The notes beneath the pieces were generated by a model, which was given only the letters and a program-made list of their open reading frames with translations, was not told the DNA's origin and made no database searches. From Oscheius tipulae (lineage: Eukaryota > Nematoda > Chromadorea > Rhabditida > Rhabditidae), in contig JASJZH010000003.1 of NCBI GenBank assembly GCA_037178975.1, positions 9,052,001-9,116,000 of the forward strand: a stretch of DNA of 64,000 nt, read 5' to 3'. Position numbers and translations under genes: made by a program. Shown here in pieces: positions 40,223-51,354 of this stretch (position 1 is the stretch's first letter; every line of letters begins with the position of its first letter).

Positions 40223-41031
40223 ATGACCGACGCTCCAGCTGCCGGAAGCTCGTCCAAAGTCACCTTCAAGATCACCCTGACCAGTGATCCTAAGCTTCCT
40301 TTCAAAGTGTCAGTCTTTTTATACTTCCCGATCATTTTTAATTAATTTTGTTGTCTAAAAATGGATTTCAGATTATCAGTGCCGGAAAATACGCCGTTCA
40401 CAGCCGTGCTAAAGTATGTGGCCGAAGAATTCAAGGTCAGTGCGTTAATTTTTCGATACACAAGGTATTTGGGGCGAAGGATCTTGTGAATCTCCCTGCT
40501 TTGGGAACCTTTGCCACGACTTTTTCAACCCAAAATTCTTTTGAACAAGTTTGTCACGCACGGGCATCGAACTCGGATCTAAATAGCGCCTCTTAGCAAT
40601 ACTACAACTTTTTCACGCCAACTTTGACGGATTGTAGCTTTGTTTGAAGGTCCGGTCCTCTGACCTCTACTGGCCGACCCTCTTAGCCACTAGGTCATTT
40701 GTGCAAAACGGTTTTAACAAAATCCAAAATCTGAAAAACTTGAATATGGAGCAGCTTTTTGGGAAGAAGATCTAAGATCCCTCACCTCCAGATAACTGGC
40801 CCAACCTCTTAGCCTCTAGGCCATTTCTGCAGACAGCATTTCAATGAAATCTGACTATTTATGACAGACATACATTATAAAATCTTCAAATTTCAGGTCC
40901 CTGCCGCCACATCGGCCATCATTACGAACGAGGGCGTCGGCATCAATCCGTCACAGTCGGCCGGCAACGTTTTTCTGAAGCACGGCAGCGAGCTGCGACT
41001 GATCCCGCGTGATCGTGTCGGATACTTTTAG
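40223..41031 (+). CDS. ufm-1: Ubiquitin-fold modifier UFM1
   Basis: A small modifier conjugated to ribosomal protein uL24 and other ER-linked targets. Three exons encode about 95 residues: [56 protein letters not shown] and [20 protein letters not shown]. The mature C-terminal Gly is followed by Tyr-Phe and the stop, so the precursor has a two-residue tail for the UfSP protease (human has Ser-Cys). The second intron (about 460 bp) holds two related tRNA-like fragments. Start codon context is CAATTTATCAGG-ATG, with an acceptor-like site. tomm-7 follows 180 bp downstream on the same strand. Confidence 0.96.
40555..40850 (-). repeat. tRNA-like fragments in the ufm-1 intron
   Basis: Minus strand at about 40555-40600 has GCTAAGAGGCGCTATTTAGATCCGAGTTCGATGCC. 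Two further units (about 40640-40705 and 40770-40835) share CTCTTAGCCNCTAGGYCATTT with different flanks. All are truncated. Confidence 0.45.
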
Positions 41032-41211
41032 ACCAACCATTTCGCTATTTATACTATGCCTGTCTGTGATTGTCTGTCATTTTTTTTTCGCTGGGAGAGG
41101 GGAGTTTCCACTATAAACTATTTTTCCAAACCTATTTCATTTGTTTACTGGATTTTCCGATGAAATACCGTCCAATAATAGCTATTTTTGCTGTTAGTAG
41201 AGGGGTTCAGG

Positions 41212-41449
41212 ATGCAGCTCACAGCCGGCCAGAAGAACCTCGTCAACAAGACGGTCGACGTCAGCACTTTCGCCATCCGATGGGGCTTTGTGCCCCTCAT
41301 TGTCTACCTCGGATTCAAACAGGGACCCGATCCGATGCCCAACGGACAGGTACGCGTAGTTTTCTTCACCTTTTTTTGGGATTTTATGATACTGTTGACT
41401 GATATTTTTGTAGTGGAAACTCCATTGTGGAATTTCAAGACACTCATGA
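41212..41449 (+). CDS. tomm-7: TOM7, mitochondrial outer-membrane translocase small subunit
   Basis: A tail-anchored small subunit that tunes assembly of the TOM complex; in other species it also affects PINK1 retention. Exon 1 (41212-41349) encodes MQLTAGQKNLVNKTVDVS and the hallmark FAIRWGFVPLIVYLGFKQGPDP. Exon 2 adds a short tail ending CGISRHS at the TGA 41447-41449, for 58 residues in total. The family usually ends near LLWG, so the tail is divergent or mis-spliced in my model. GGGGTTCAGG lies directly before the ATG. The 180-bp gap from ufm-1 suggests a two-gene operon. Confidence 0.9.
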
Positions 41450-42567
41450 AAGAAGCCATTAGCTCGGATTTCCGATGATTCACAACGTTTGACCAGAATT
41501 TATGATGCTTTTGTTTTCGAGAATAGGGGTACTTATAATGAAAAAGTACTGAATGAACCAGACATGCACCTTAGGCTCCAGTTCCTCGGAAAAAAACCGG
41601 CTCGATTGCGGCCGATTCGAAACCTTTTTCAGTGCTCAGGCTGCGCAGCAGTAGCCAGCCAATCAGAAGTGAAGGTTGCATTTTTAGCTTTGCAATGTTG
41701 TAGAGCAGAAGATAGCTAGAAACTTTGCTACATCAAAAAATGAAAAAAATGCAACCTTGAACTGGCTGGTTTCTGTTCCTCACCCTGAGCGCTGAAAATG
41801 GCTTCGGCCCGGCCCGAATCGCAAGATGTTTATAACAGAGCCGATCCGACCTTTTCTGGGCCAATGCGCACGTCCAGAACAAACTCTTGAAAAATTGATA
41901 AGATTTACATAAGCTGGAGCTGTTTCCACCCGAAAATCTCTTGTATCATTCTAACTTGACCCTGATCAGAGTTAATTCAAGGGTCAAGAAATAAGCTTAG
42001 ACATGAGCTTTCGGGACCGTAAGGTCGGTTACGGTTCGGTAACTTCTAACAATGGATAAATTGGATCAGTGGCGGTCTCGGTCTATTTTCAAGTCAAAAA
42101 ATGTATCAACACCTGATCGGAACCGAACCAAGCTGGTTCGAACACCTGCTTCAGGTTCCAGTTTAGTTTTTTTTTCCGACACCGTAAAAGCGTATTTACA
42201 GTCTTTCGTTTTACATACCTTTTAAGGCCGAAAACCCTATTTTTTTCAAACTTTCCGATGTTGCGCAAATTTGTAGATAAAATCAAGGGCTACTACTTTG
42301 CAGAACCCAAAAAAACTTAAACATGACGTCTTCAACCTGAAAAACGCATTTTTCCTTTAATTTCTAATGCCAAATATCGGTTTTACAGATCATCCCGCTC
42401 TCCCTAGCGAGCTTGTTCTGGAATTGAGTGCCTTCTTCTACCGACCTCGACAAGATTTCGTTGATTTTGCTAGCTAGTTTGTTCACGATAAATTCGTTTA
42501 ACCTTTGATTTTTGTCTGTTTTTTGAAACTGTTGCACGTCAGACGCAGCTTTATTGATATTGCTCGT
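41450..42567. other. Intergenic gap with fold-back repeat
   Basis: No gene was seen. It contains the inverted repeat at 41600-41830 and a run with GAACCGAACCAAGCTGGTTCGAA near 42119. Confidence 0.45.
41600..41830. repeat. Fold-back repeat
   Basis: CAGTGCTCAGG at 41630 pairs with CCTGAGCGCTG ending at 41794. Inside, CCAGCCAATCAGAAGTGAAGGTTGCATTTTT-like sequence pairs with AAAAATGCAACCTTGAACTGGCTGG (given here in parts). The arms are about 70-80 bp and imperfect, and the centre contains GTTGTAGAGC. Confidence 0.6.
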
Positions 42568-43537
42568 TTATTTCGGAATAGTAATATCCTTGGAGGCCTG
42601 AAGCTTGCTAAAAAAAAAAACCTGATTTGGGGAAAAAATGGCAGAGAAAACCTGCAGGTTTCGCGAGGAACGCAGCCCAGAGCCTCTTTTTCGCCGTTCA
42701 GGCGGACATGTCCCGGCTTGCATTGACAGGCCGGACCGCCGCAGCGGAGAGAGAAGCATGGGGAAATCTGAGAATTTTTAGGGGGTTTGCCCTTCTTATT
42801 TGTACTTTACCTGGTCGAAATCCTGACAATTCTTTTCCCCACACATATTCGTGCATTCCTTCCATTCGGCGTTCTTTGGACAAGGAGCTAAAATTTTGTT
42901 TTTAACCATTTCTACCTGAAATTTTGGGATATCTTTGACCCATTTTTGTATTTTCTAACAAGAATTTTCGTGTAGATGTGGATAAAAAAGGCCTTAGAAG
43001 TAAGACAATGTGTCAGAAAAACTTCACGAACCAATTTTCCTACATACCCAGACCATTCTGCGTGATTTTTCTTGTATTCTGCGATTGGACACTCATGCCA
43101 AATGTAGTTTGTGACTCTAGCCTGCTAAAAAATAGAGTAGTTGAACCGGGAAATGTTGTAAATATTTAAAAAAAAAAGCCCAGATTTTGCCTTCACAACA
43201 CATTCCGAGTAATTTTCTTTTCATTTCTCGATTTTAAGCAGTTTCTAAAGGCGATTCGCGACTTGGATAATCAGAAAAGGGAGTTTGAGATTCAAAAAAG
43301 TCATCTAATAAGCCCAAAAAAGTCTAATCGATCGTGTGTTCACTTTTTCCTGCATTTGGATGGTTTTTTTTTAACTGAAACTATGTTTACCATATCCGAA
43401 TTCCCAAATTACCCCAGAAGCAAGTTTTTCTAACGGAATCTTATCTCTAGAAACCCACGTTTGGCCGCAGTAGGCTGCGGAGTCGTGGCGCAAAACGCGT
43501 AGAAGACTAGAGCGAAAAAGACGAAGGCACTTTTCAT
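42568..43537 (-). CDS. Secreted TIL-domain (trypsin-inhibitor-like) protein
   Basis: The start at 43537 gives a signal peptide (MKSAFVFFALVFYAFCA) followed by TTPQPTAAKRG. Downstream exons on the same strand read NYIWHECPIAEYKKNHAEWSG (about 43130-43070), CPKNAEWKECTNMCGEKNC (about 42895-42810), CFSLRCGGPACQCKPGHV...GCVPRETC (about 42763-42690) and a last exon ending SKDITIPK at 42568. The block from CPKN to RETC has ten Cys with the TIL spacing (C-P-x-N-x-x-W-x-x-C, then CQCKPGH, then GCVP-x-x-x-C). TIL proteins are extracellular serine-protease inhibitors or zymogen guards. The join between exon 1 and the next exon is not settled; one exon may be missing from my model. Confidence 0.72.
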
Positions 43538-44572
43538 GGCTGGCAGATGTTGAGGGTTAGACAGCAGCTGCTGCCAATGAACAAAAGACCACCAACTGGT
43601 CCTGTTTACCCGATCGTGTGACCAAAAGTGAGACTTTTCCGAAACAGAAATCAACAACAATTATTTCCGAGTGGAAATATTGACAACTGGGGGCTTACTC
43701 ATCGTTGGTTCACTGAATTTTTGGGGTATTTTAGCAAACTTGAGGGGGAAGTACCGATTTTTGAATAGTATGAGATCATTGTAAAGTCTATGAGTGTTTT
43801 GTGATGGTAATACGGTTATGAGAATCCTTCCGCTCTATTTGCAGCAAAATCTGAAACTTCCTTGACTCTTCCAGAGCCCGAAATCCGTTCTCGGGATCTC
43901 CAAGTCCGGCTACGACTCATTTTAGATTTTAATTCGGCATATACGGCTTTATTTATAGTCTGTTCAAGAATAATAGTGTTTTTCAAACCATCGCAACTAA
44001 AAACGCGCGACGTTTTGAAAACGTTCAAATTTTCAAGATATTTATTTCTCCTTTTTTCTTCAAAGTCTCATTCGTTTTCTTGCCAGTTTTACATTCTAAG
44101 TTTAAAACAGTGTAATTTGCATAGTTTATGTAGGAGAAATAATCGAAAAGGTGTTTTGAAAAATGCTCGATTATTTTTGAACAGACTATAGCTCTAAATC
44201 AGCATTCCAGAAGCCAGAATAGTTGTCAGCTGTTTGTAGAAGATCTTAGGACCCAAATAGCTTCATTGGTTCTTCTGGGCTCTAAATATGACAGCAGGAA
44301 CATATTATGATAGGCAAAAAGTTCTACAGGACCGTATTTGGTCTGTTTCGACCCAAAAAGAAGCTAAGGCATCGGCATGAAACGTCTCTAGCCTTTCCTT
44401 TAAGCCCACCCTCACCTGTTCTCCGTCTTTTTTTATTAGCTTTGCAGTTAGGGAGTAGGAAAAATGTCAAAAAGATTCGGATCTTCAATTTGCTTGATTG
44501 AACTGTCTTCTCTCTGCTCTTTTCATCTTTATTTTCTCCCATTTACATCCAAAAAATACAAAGTTTTGCAGA
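43538..44572. other. Intergenic gap
   Basis: Lies divergently between the TIL gene (-) and SPOUT1 (+). A 109-codon frame at 43862-44191 is AT-rich and without signature. No repeat family was recognised. It ends with AAAGTTTTGCAG directly at the SPOUT1 ATG. Confidence 0.4.
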
Positions 44573-47149
44573 TGGAAGGCGGCTCCACGAGACAGAAACT
44601 GATCAAGAAGAAGAGGAAGCTGAAGAGACAGCTTTTCCGCTCGAAGAACGGCGAAGTTGTCGAGGATTTTAGCTGGAGAAAACGTATTTTTGGTCATTTT
44701 TACGGCAGAATACCACATTTTAGGACGACAAGAGACGGCTGGGGACCGAGAAGACAAGCTGCTGCGGCTCCACGAGGAGGTCGTAACGAAAAAGAAGGCC
44801 AAGTTGGTGGAGAAACAGCTCAAAGAGGATAAATGTAAGTTTCTGATCTAGTTTTTAAGCCAAAATCCACATTTAGCAGCCGCCTACACTCTATCCATAG
44901 CCATTCCGGGCTCCTTCCTCAATAATGGACAGAGCGCGGAGCTGCGAAGCTACATGGCCGGACAGATAGCCCGAGCTGCGACCATCTTTTGCGCCAATGA
45001 AATTGTCATCTATGACGAGACCTCGAAGATGACTCAAGAGTAGGATTTTTTTTTGCGATTTGTCGGGGCTTAGTAGGGCAAAAAAGCCTAATGTTCGTGG
45101 CTGTTTATTCAATATATTTACCTAGTCGGTAGCTTTGACAGACTATAAGGGACAAAATGAATTGATTTCTCAAACGATAGATTCTATCGAGCTGATTCCG
45201 AATATATATAGAAGCATGATGAATCGGAAGTGCTTTGTTTCCAAGATACAATCGGAAGAATGCGCACTACTCTGAAGAAAAGCCAGGTTCCGTAAGACAC
45301 TTTTGAAAGACGGCTGGTTAGGCTCTAAAACACTGAAAAACTATGAAGATTTTCTATAGATTTCCCCTATCCAAAAGCAAGTGGTTTTAGGTCCATAAAT
45401 GCCTACTGGTCCGGCCATTGGAACGCCGACATTATGCCCGCGGATTCGAACTTCGAGGCCTGCTTTCACCTAGCCAAAATTCTGGAATACCTCGAGTGCC
45501 CTCAGTATCTTCGAAGGCGGCTCTTTCCCTTCCACAGGGCTCTCAAATATGCAGGTTTGCTCACAATTTTAAAGTTCTATATACGCTTTTTTTAGGTCTT
45601 CTAAACCCGCTGGACGCGAATCATCACCTGAAAAGTGAAGATCTGTCCCATCGATTTCGCGAAGGCGTCATTCTGAACAAGCCGATCAAAAAGGGACGCG
45701 GGCCGCTAGTAGATATTGGTCTGGACAAGGAGTTCCAGATCGAGGAAGAGATCTCCCTACCGCCCGATACCAGAGTCACAGTTGAGATCAAGAATTTGGA
45801 AGAGGAGAGAGGTGGGAAATTGCCTACTTTGTCGATTTTGAAAGGACAAACAACAAAAAACAGCTTTTTGTACTTTTCCCTAGCAAGACTTTTACCACTG
45901 CGCTACGTGCGTGAAGGCTTTAAGGTGACATATTTTTTCTATAGAAGTAATCTTTTCAAAATGTCAAAGATGAGTCTCGATGAGCTGCGTTTTTTTTCGT
46001 GTAGTTGACAAACGTGGTTTGCGCCGGTAAACGTTTCTGACGGATTTTTGAAGCTTCAATACTGTTCAGATACGTGAGCTACAGGTCCCAAAGATTGTCA
46101 GTACTTGCACTTTAAAGCGATAGGCTCAAAAGACACGCAAACTTCGGCTCGGTTTTATTTTGTAGTCGGAGCGCTAACTGACTGGGGGGAGGGCAAAGGC
46201 CGCTCTGATTTTTTCCGAGGGGTATGAGTTTAGATAAGCAGCAACAACACAGATAAACAGCAGGCGGTATACTCTCGCTTTAATCGAGTCCAATCATGTT
46301 GTTATGAGGAAACGCATCTGGAGACCATTTGGAAGACTTTACAAGACTAAAATTGGGGTTAGTTCACAAAATATTTGAATAAAAGTTACTAACCCTAAAA
46401 TTGCTGTAATTTGATTAGTTTTCTTATGATTCTGGCCCCTTTTACGCCGGTTTTTTGGCGAAAAAAGATGAGGAATAACCACGTTGTTGGTTGAGTTTTA
46501 AATAAAAAGAAAAGTTAGCGTATTGTGACCGGAAATGGTAGCAAAAACAAGGGGAAATCTGTCGTAAAATGGCCAACACCTACTTGTAATCTTATTGGAC
46601 GAGCACTGAAATCCATTATCAAACAATTTCCATTCAAATCCATCCATGTTCCAGACTCCCGCCGCTTCCGCGGCTCCATCTCCAGCGCGAAGAAGGTTCG
46701 CGAAGCTACCGGCCACTATTGGGGCTACTCGGTTCGTCTGGCGACCAGTCTCAAGGAAGTCCTCGACCGTCGACGTTACGACTGCATTGTGGGCACCTCG
46801 CCGCGCGGATGTCCCGTCGCCGAAGCCGACTTTTGTCTCCTCAACAAAACGTAAGTTTTTTTTCTCCCTAAAAATTCAAATTTACCGCTCCCACTTTTCA
46901 GGAACATATTGATCGTTTTCGGCGGCGTGCAAGGCGTTGACGCCGCGCTTGAAAGTGAGGAGGCTCTGGAAGCTGCAAAGGCCGAGGTTCCCGCCATTTT
47001 TGGTTTTAAAAACTGCTTAAATTTAGGAAGCCTTCGATCGCTTAATTAATAGTCTGCCGCACAAGGGAACGAGGACCGAGCGCGTCGAGGAGAACGTTCT
47101 GATCACCTTAAGCGAAATGACGATGCGTCTCAGGCAGCTATTAAGCTAA
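44573..47149 (+). CDS. SPOUT1: SPOUT1 / C9orf114-type SPOUT RNA methyltransferase
   Basis: A putative class IV (SPOUT) SAM-dependent RNA methyltransferase; the human protein (CENP-32) is needed for spindle function. The start is MEGGSTRQKLIKKKRKLKR, a basic leader. Core motifs are YTLSIAIPGSFLNNGQSAELR, IARAATIFCANEIVIYDE, CPQYLRRRLFPFHRALKYAG, LNPLDANHHL, FREGVILNKP, and the C-terminal SPOUT knot YDCIVGTSPRGCPVAEADF with ILIVFGGVQGVDAAL. There are eight exons. The long intron 45.8-46.65 kb holds a TTAA element. The ATG follows TTTTGCAG directly, suggesting trans-splicing. About 390 residues, the normal family length. Confidence 0.92.
46112..46283. mobile_element. TTAA-flanked MITE-like element with tRNA-like core (copy 2)
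   Basis: It begins TTAA-AGCGATAGGC and ends GCGGTATACTCTCGCT-TTAA. The right end matches copy 1 (1440-1766) base for base over GTATACNCTCGCT. The internal minus-strand fragment CAGTTAGCGCTCCGACTAC matches the tRNA-like core of copy 1, and GCAAACTTCGG is shared. The element is 172 bp, about half the length of copy 1, and sits in a SPOUT1 intron. Confidence 0.68.
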
Positions 47150-47670
47150 TACTTGTTGATTTTGATGTTATGTTCTTGTTGGTTATTAAATCGTGTTACT
47201 TTACAACTTTTTAAGGATTTAGTGACCGAATTATCGGTATAATATCACTAAATTTACCTAATATAGTCACTGGAACGGTATACCGCTTGCAAATTATCTT
47301 ATTTCGACTGTTTTGGAGAGAATTCTTTAAGGTTTTTCGAAAACGAAAATCTGGGTCCCGCCACGATTTTAAATCCTAAATAGAAAATTGAATTTTTTAT
47401 TTATATTTTGGTCCTCTTTTCGAATATTACTTGTGAAAAAAAACGACTAAAAATTCGTGGTTTACAGCTGTTTTTAAGTAATTTTGGTGTACGGTAGGAT
47501 TATTTGCCTAGAATATAATAACACTAACAAAGTAAAAAAGGTGCTACGAAAATGGTGAAAAACGCAAAATGTGAAATTTTCTTCAACGCTCGATCTTCGA
47601 ACGTTCAAACTTCGTTGGAAATAAACTATAACCATTTCACCATGCTTTTTCAGCCAAAAAGGACCAAGAA

Positions 47671-47922
47671 ATGCTTCGTCTCCTCACCCGATGTTCTCTA
47701 CCACTCTACCAGCTTCCTGTAAGTTTTATTTTTAAATATACCGAATTTTGGACAGGCTGACGGAGAGACGATGGACAAAAAATGCCATTGTTTTTTTAAA
47801 TTCAAAAATAACATATTTAGAAGCCCGTGCTGCTTCTGCACAAGCCGTGCACTACTCTCCTCGTGGTCAAGTCGCAATCGACAGTGGCAGAGAGGCTTCC
47901 AAAAACTAAGCGTGGGTTCTAG
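47671..47922 (+). CDS. Small basic, mitochondrial-like peptide, uncertain
   Basis: Two exons (47671-47718 and 47821-47922, clean GTAAGT...TATTTAG intron) encode a 50-residue peptide starting MLRLLTRCSLPLYQLP and ending ERLPKTKRGF. The N-terminus looks like a mitochondrial presequence (Arg plus hydrophobics, no acids). TGCTTTTTCAG lies 18 nt before the ATG. The end is doubtful: CGTGG|GTTCTAG could be a donor leading to further exons I could not find. No family was recognised. Confidence 0.45.
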
Positions 47923-48454
47923 CCTTCGAATGAGATGGGCGCTCTAAAATAATTTCGTCAAAGAAAGAAAAAAAGATTTGAGAAAATGAGGCGCTCATGG
48001 TTCGCTCAAAATTTTCTTGCTTTCGAAAAATTTTTTCTTGCGAAAAAATCAACGATAATTCGTACCTCGAAGAGATAGAAAGTTCTTTAAACTTCATAGG
48101 CTGGCAAATTGTGTAGCCTTTTTTTTAAATTTCGAGGCAATAATACATTTTGAGCGTGATAGAGCTTCAGGGAGCGGCTTGATATGTTTTTCCATATTTG
48201 GTTCGAAACCCGCAGTCATTCCTTCCGCTTCTTCCTTGTTGACAAAACAAGACCGATGTGTGACGATGCGGTTTACACTTAGACGTCAAAACAACTAGGG
48301 GGATCTTTCGATTTAGGGGAAGGCGTTGTTTCCCTGTCTGGACTTAATTTTTGTGGGCTATTTTGCTCATTTACGGATGCCTGGTACTTTTTGGCAGTTA
48401 ATGGCTACCGATCTATTCTTTTAAACGCGAGCCGTGTCTGTAGGTAGCCGCAGC

Positions 48455-48535
48455 CCCCGCTATAGCTAAGCGATTAGCGCGCTGAACCATGAATCGTAGC
48501 AACCCGGAGGGTTCAATCTCTCGCGCGGTTATTCG
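48455..48535 (+). repeat. tRNA-like element
   Basis: Good A box (TATAGCTAAGCGATTAGCGCG), then GCTGAACCATGAATCGTAGC and a weaker B box (GGGTTCAATCTCTCG). The acceptor stem is not paired. Confidence 0.5.
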
Positions 48536-49229
48536 GATTACCAAAAGGGCAACTGTCTATACTGACAGTTTGGTCCGACGGCTGACGTGTTACTGTTGAA
48601 AGATGGTGATTCTTTCCCGCGAAAATGATTCATAGACTCGTGTTCTACCTACAGCCATATTGGCTGTTTTCTCCCAAATTCTCATGTTTTTTGTGACTTA
48701 CAGTCGTCTCATTTTGTTACTTAAAACTTCCTCTCTTATTCTCCCAGCCAGGATCGAAAATCTTGAAGTGTGAAAATGCTCTGCACTTTCGCCGAGTCTC
48801 TTGTTCTAATTTACCCTATTCCTGAAATCCTTCGACTTCTAAGCTCTCCAGATCACATTACCACTGTTTCCATGTTCTAAAGGTTGCATTGATAGTCTCG
48901 TTCTACGAGGATTATTTGCTTATTTCTAGGTCTTCTATTTCAACCAAAAAAGTACTGAACATACAGACATTCGTAAATGAGCAAAATAGCCCTGCAGTTT
49001 ACCATTATTTTCCGAAGAAAACTTGCTTGAATGTCTTACCAGATTCTTTTACCTTATCGTCCAGACTTACCAAGATCCAATCCCTAATCTCGTCAGCAGT
49101 TTCGTAGAGCTACTGAAAAGAATCTTGGCTTTTTGGAGACGATTCGATAACCCTTAGTGAACTTTGCTTTCTGCCCTTGTCTAACAGTCAGTCCTGTAAG
49201 GCACTTGTCACAGAGGTAGGGAAAGCTTT

Positions 49230-49292
49230 GGACCACCCGAGACCGTTTCATTCAAAATCCACTGCTCTACCACTGAGCTAGCGATCCGTCCT
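49230..49292 (-). repeat. tRNA-like element
   Basis: Minus strand CGCTAGCTCAGTGGTAGAGCAGTGG then TTTTGAATGAAACGGTCTCGG. It shares both blocks with 57838-57912, so the two are one family. The B box is damaged. Confidence 0.5.
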
Positions 49293-50048
49293 GGCACTTT
49301 TTCATTAGACTACGTGAAGCCGCCATTCCTGACTGTCCCTTTCTGAGTTTCACTGGTTTTGGACATAGTCAGGTAAGCGGCATTCGTGCATTTTTGAAGA
49401 CAATTCCAGCTCATTTGTTTAGCTTTTTCCAATCTAAAGTAGTCGCTCTTTTCGTAAATTTACTTCGATAAATCTCTCGTCGCTTACTACTCAATAGTTT
49501 CAAATCCAAACTCTTCAATTACCCCTAGAAAACTAGGCCATTCTCCCCTTTTTTGAATCTTCCTAGTCTCTCAATGGTGTCTCGTAGACCCTACCCCGCA
49601 ATCTCTGATTTCTTCAGGTCTTGCTTACGTTTTAGTATGTTTGGGGGTAGACGGACGGGGTCTCTTGTTTACGTGTACATATGAACCGAATGATTCACTT
49701 CTGGTTCTCTCGCTCCTTTCCCACGCCGGGGCTCTATTTTTGACACCCCCCTTACAGGAACCTGTTTCTCATTGTCTTTCAATGATTAGAGGGGGAGATT
49801 TGTTTATACCTTTTAAGGGCTTCGTAACCGCGTTGTTTTTCCCCACCAAAAGTACCGAGAACCGCCACAATTCGTCGTTGTTTACCGCCCAAAAACAGTT
49901 TAAAAACCTAAGAATTGACACGTATTATTATGTCCTCACCTCTATCTTGGATGCCTGTTTATGGGTGTGAAGACACCATAAGCAAAGATCTGTTATCTGC
50001 TGTATTCATGCGCCAGCTAGGAAGGAAGGCCCCCTAAGGTCAACGGCC

Positions 50049-50094
50049 GGTCACGTGTTGTGTGGTGGTGGCCCCACACAACACACTACTGACC
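50049..50094. repeat. Hairpin with 11-bp perfect core arms
   Basis: GGTCA-c-GTGTTGTGTGG, a 7-8 nt loop, CCACACAACAC-actac-TGACC. The core arms pair without mismatch and the outer GGTCA/TGACC also pair. Confidence 0.7.
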
Positions 50095-50452
50095 ACTCGA
50101 CAGCGCCAGTCGACTCTCTGACCACAACACAATATTCATTGCCGAAAGCAGCGACGATTTAAGGACAAAAACTCCATTTGTTGTTGTAGAGTGGCGAAAA
50201 ACGTAGGAGATAGATGCAGCGACGATGCGAGAACAAAAACCAATTTTTTTCCAATGGTTGAGAACGAAAAAAGACAAGAATTATCACTATTTAGGTAGAT
50301 TTTTATCACTGTGAGCTTAGAAAATGCATAGAGAGCAGACGGTGAAGACTCGAGAACAAAACCCACTGATAGCTCTCAGACACTGTAGAAACCCAAAAAC
50401 TAGTGAGAGATGATGTGAGACTAAGAAGATGTCATTTTCCTGCTGTTTCAGA

Positions 50453-51107
50453 ATGGAAAGGTACAGTAATCATGGCCATTTTTGCTGATTTTGCTAGCTC
50501 AGCTAGTAAATGACCCAAAGCCCGTGCTTTTGAGCTAAAAAAGGCTGGCAAGAAGAGCTAGGAAGTGAATTTCTGGTTACAAGTTTATCAATGGTAATGG
50601 GCTGTTTTACGTATTTAGCTAGCTCTTTTCTCTAAGAAAAACGTTTAATTAGAAGCTGTAATGCCACAATTTTGCGAAACATCGGTGAGCTCAAAGTTTA
50701 CTGATTCGGGTCCGAAAAATATGCCTGAATTGGTGCGCTTAAGCGTTTCTCTAATATTTACAGTTCAGTCCCCACCTAAAAACTCATGATTCCCTCCCTT
50801 CCCTCTGATTATTGTCTCTTTCTCATCGTCACTTTTTGAACTCTTGACCAGATTGGAACTGATCACAGAGAGAGATGAACCTATTTACCATCTCTTTCGA
50901 CTCCCACGGTCATACGACATGGGGAATCCCGTTTCCAGTGACATCACCTCCAGCAGCCATCACTATATAAATCGTCATTTCGGCCAGTTGGGTCTTTCGC
51001 GCGCGGCCCCCAGTGAGATAGTTTGGGAGAAGATGAGGAGGAGGAATCATGTGACCCCACACCACGCTGCTGCCGCAGCCGCTGTACTCAATTTGGAGTC
51101 CTCGTGA
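50453..51107 (+). CDS. Possible small gene with an 8-nt first coding exon
   Basis: The main exon (50852-51107) is open and compositionally coding: LELITERDEPIYHLFRLPRS, SSHHYINRHFGQLG, APSEIVWEKMRRRNHVTP, ending AAAAAVLNLESS. It begins after GACCAG and needs two upstream bases. An exon ATGGAAAG (50453-50460), preceded by CTGTTTCAGA and followed by GTACAG, fits in phase. That would give an 88-residue protein MERLELITE.... No family was recognised; it could instead be the 3' exon of an unseen gene. Confidence 0.4.
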
Positions 51108-51354
51108 GAGGACATGTTGACTCGCTGTTTTCGAAACAGCTGTCTGGAGCTGTTTCCTATTCGAAAAGTCTCCTTTTCCTCTATATGTGTCTTCCTTTCT
51201 CTCTTTTTTATTATGGTCTTTTTCTACTAGAATTCTTGCCGCTTTGGAGTTGTTCTTTGTGGGACTCATTGACATGGAAATGTCGGGAAACATTCGCATA
51301 TTTAGTCAAGTATTTTTGGCTCAAAATGAGGTGAAAATGTAGAAGTTTATGCAC

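Larger units (their letters stand above)
47923..50452. other. Gene-poor stretch
   Basis: It contains tRNA-like elements at 48455-48535 (+) and 49230-49292 (-), and a hairpin at 50049-50094. A few splice-bounded open stretches occur on the minus strand near 49.07-49.20 kb (one reads LYETADEIRDWIL before GTAAGT), but I could not chain them into a gene. The 109-codon plus frame at 49641-49970 has no signature. Confidence 0.4.

Noticed and set aside
42627-42905. 92-codon plus-strand frame
   Set aside because: Shadow of the minus-strand TIL exons, which show the ten-Cys pattern and proper splice sites.
49641-49970. 109-codon plus-strand open frame
   Set aside because: No family signature, no supporting exons, composition not clearly coding.
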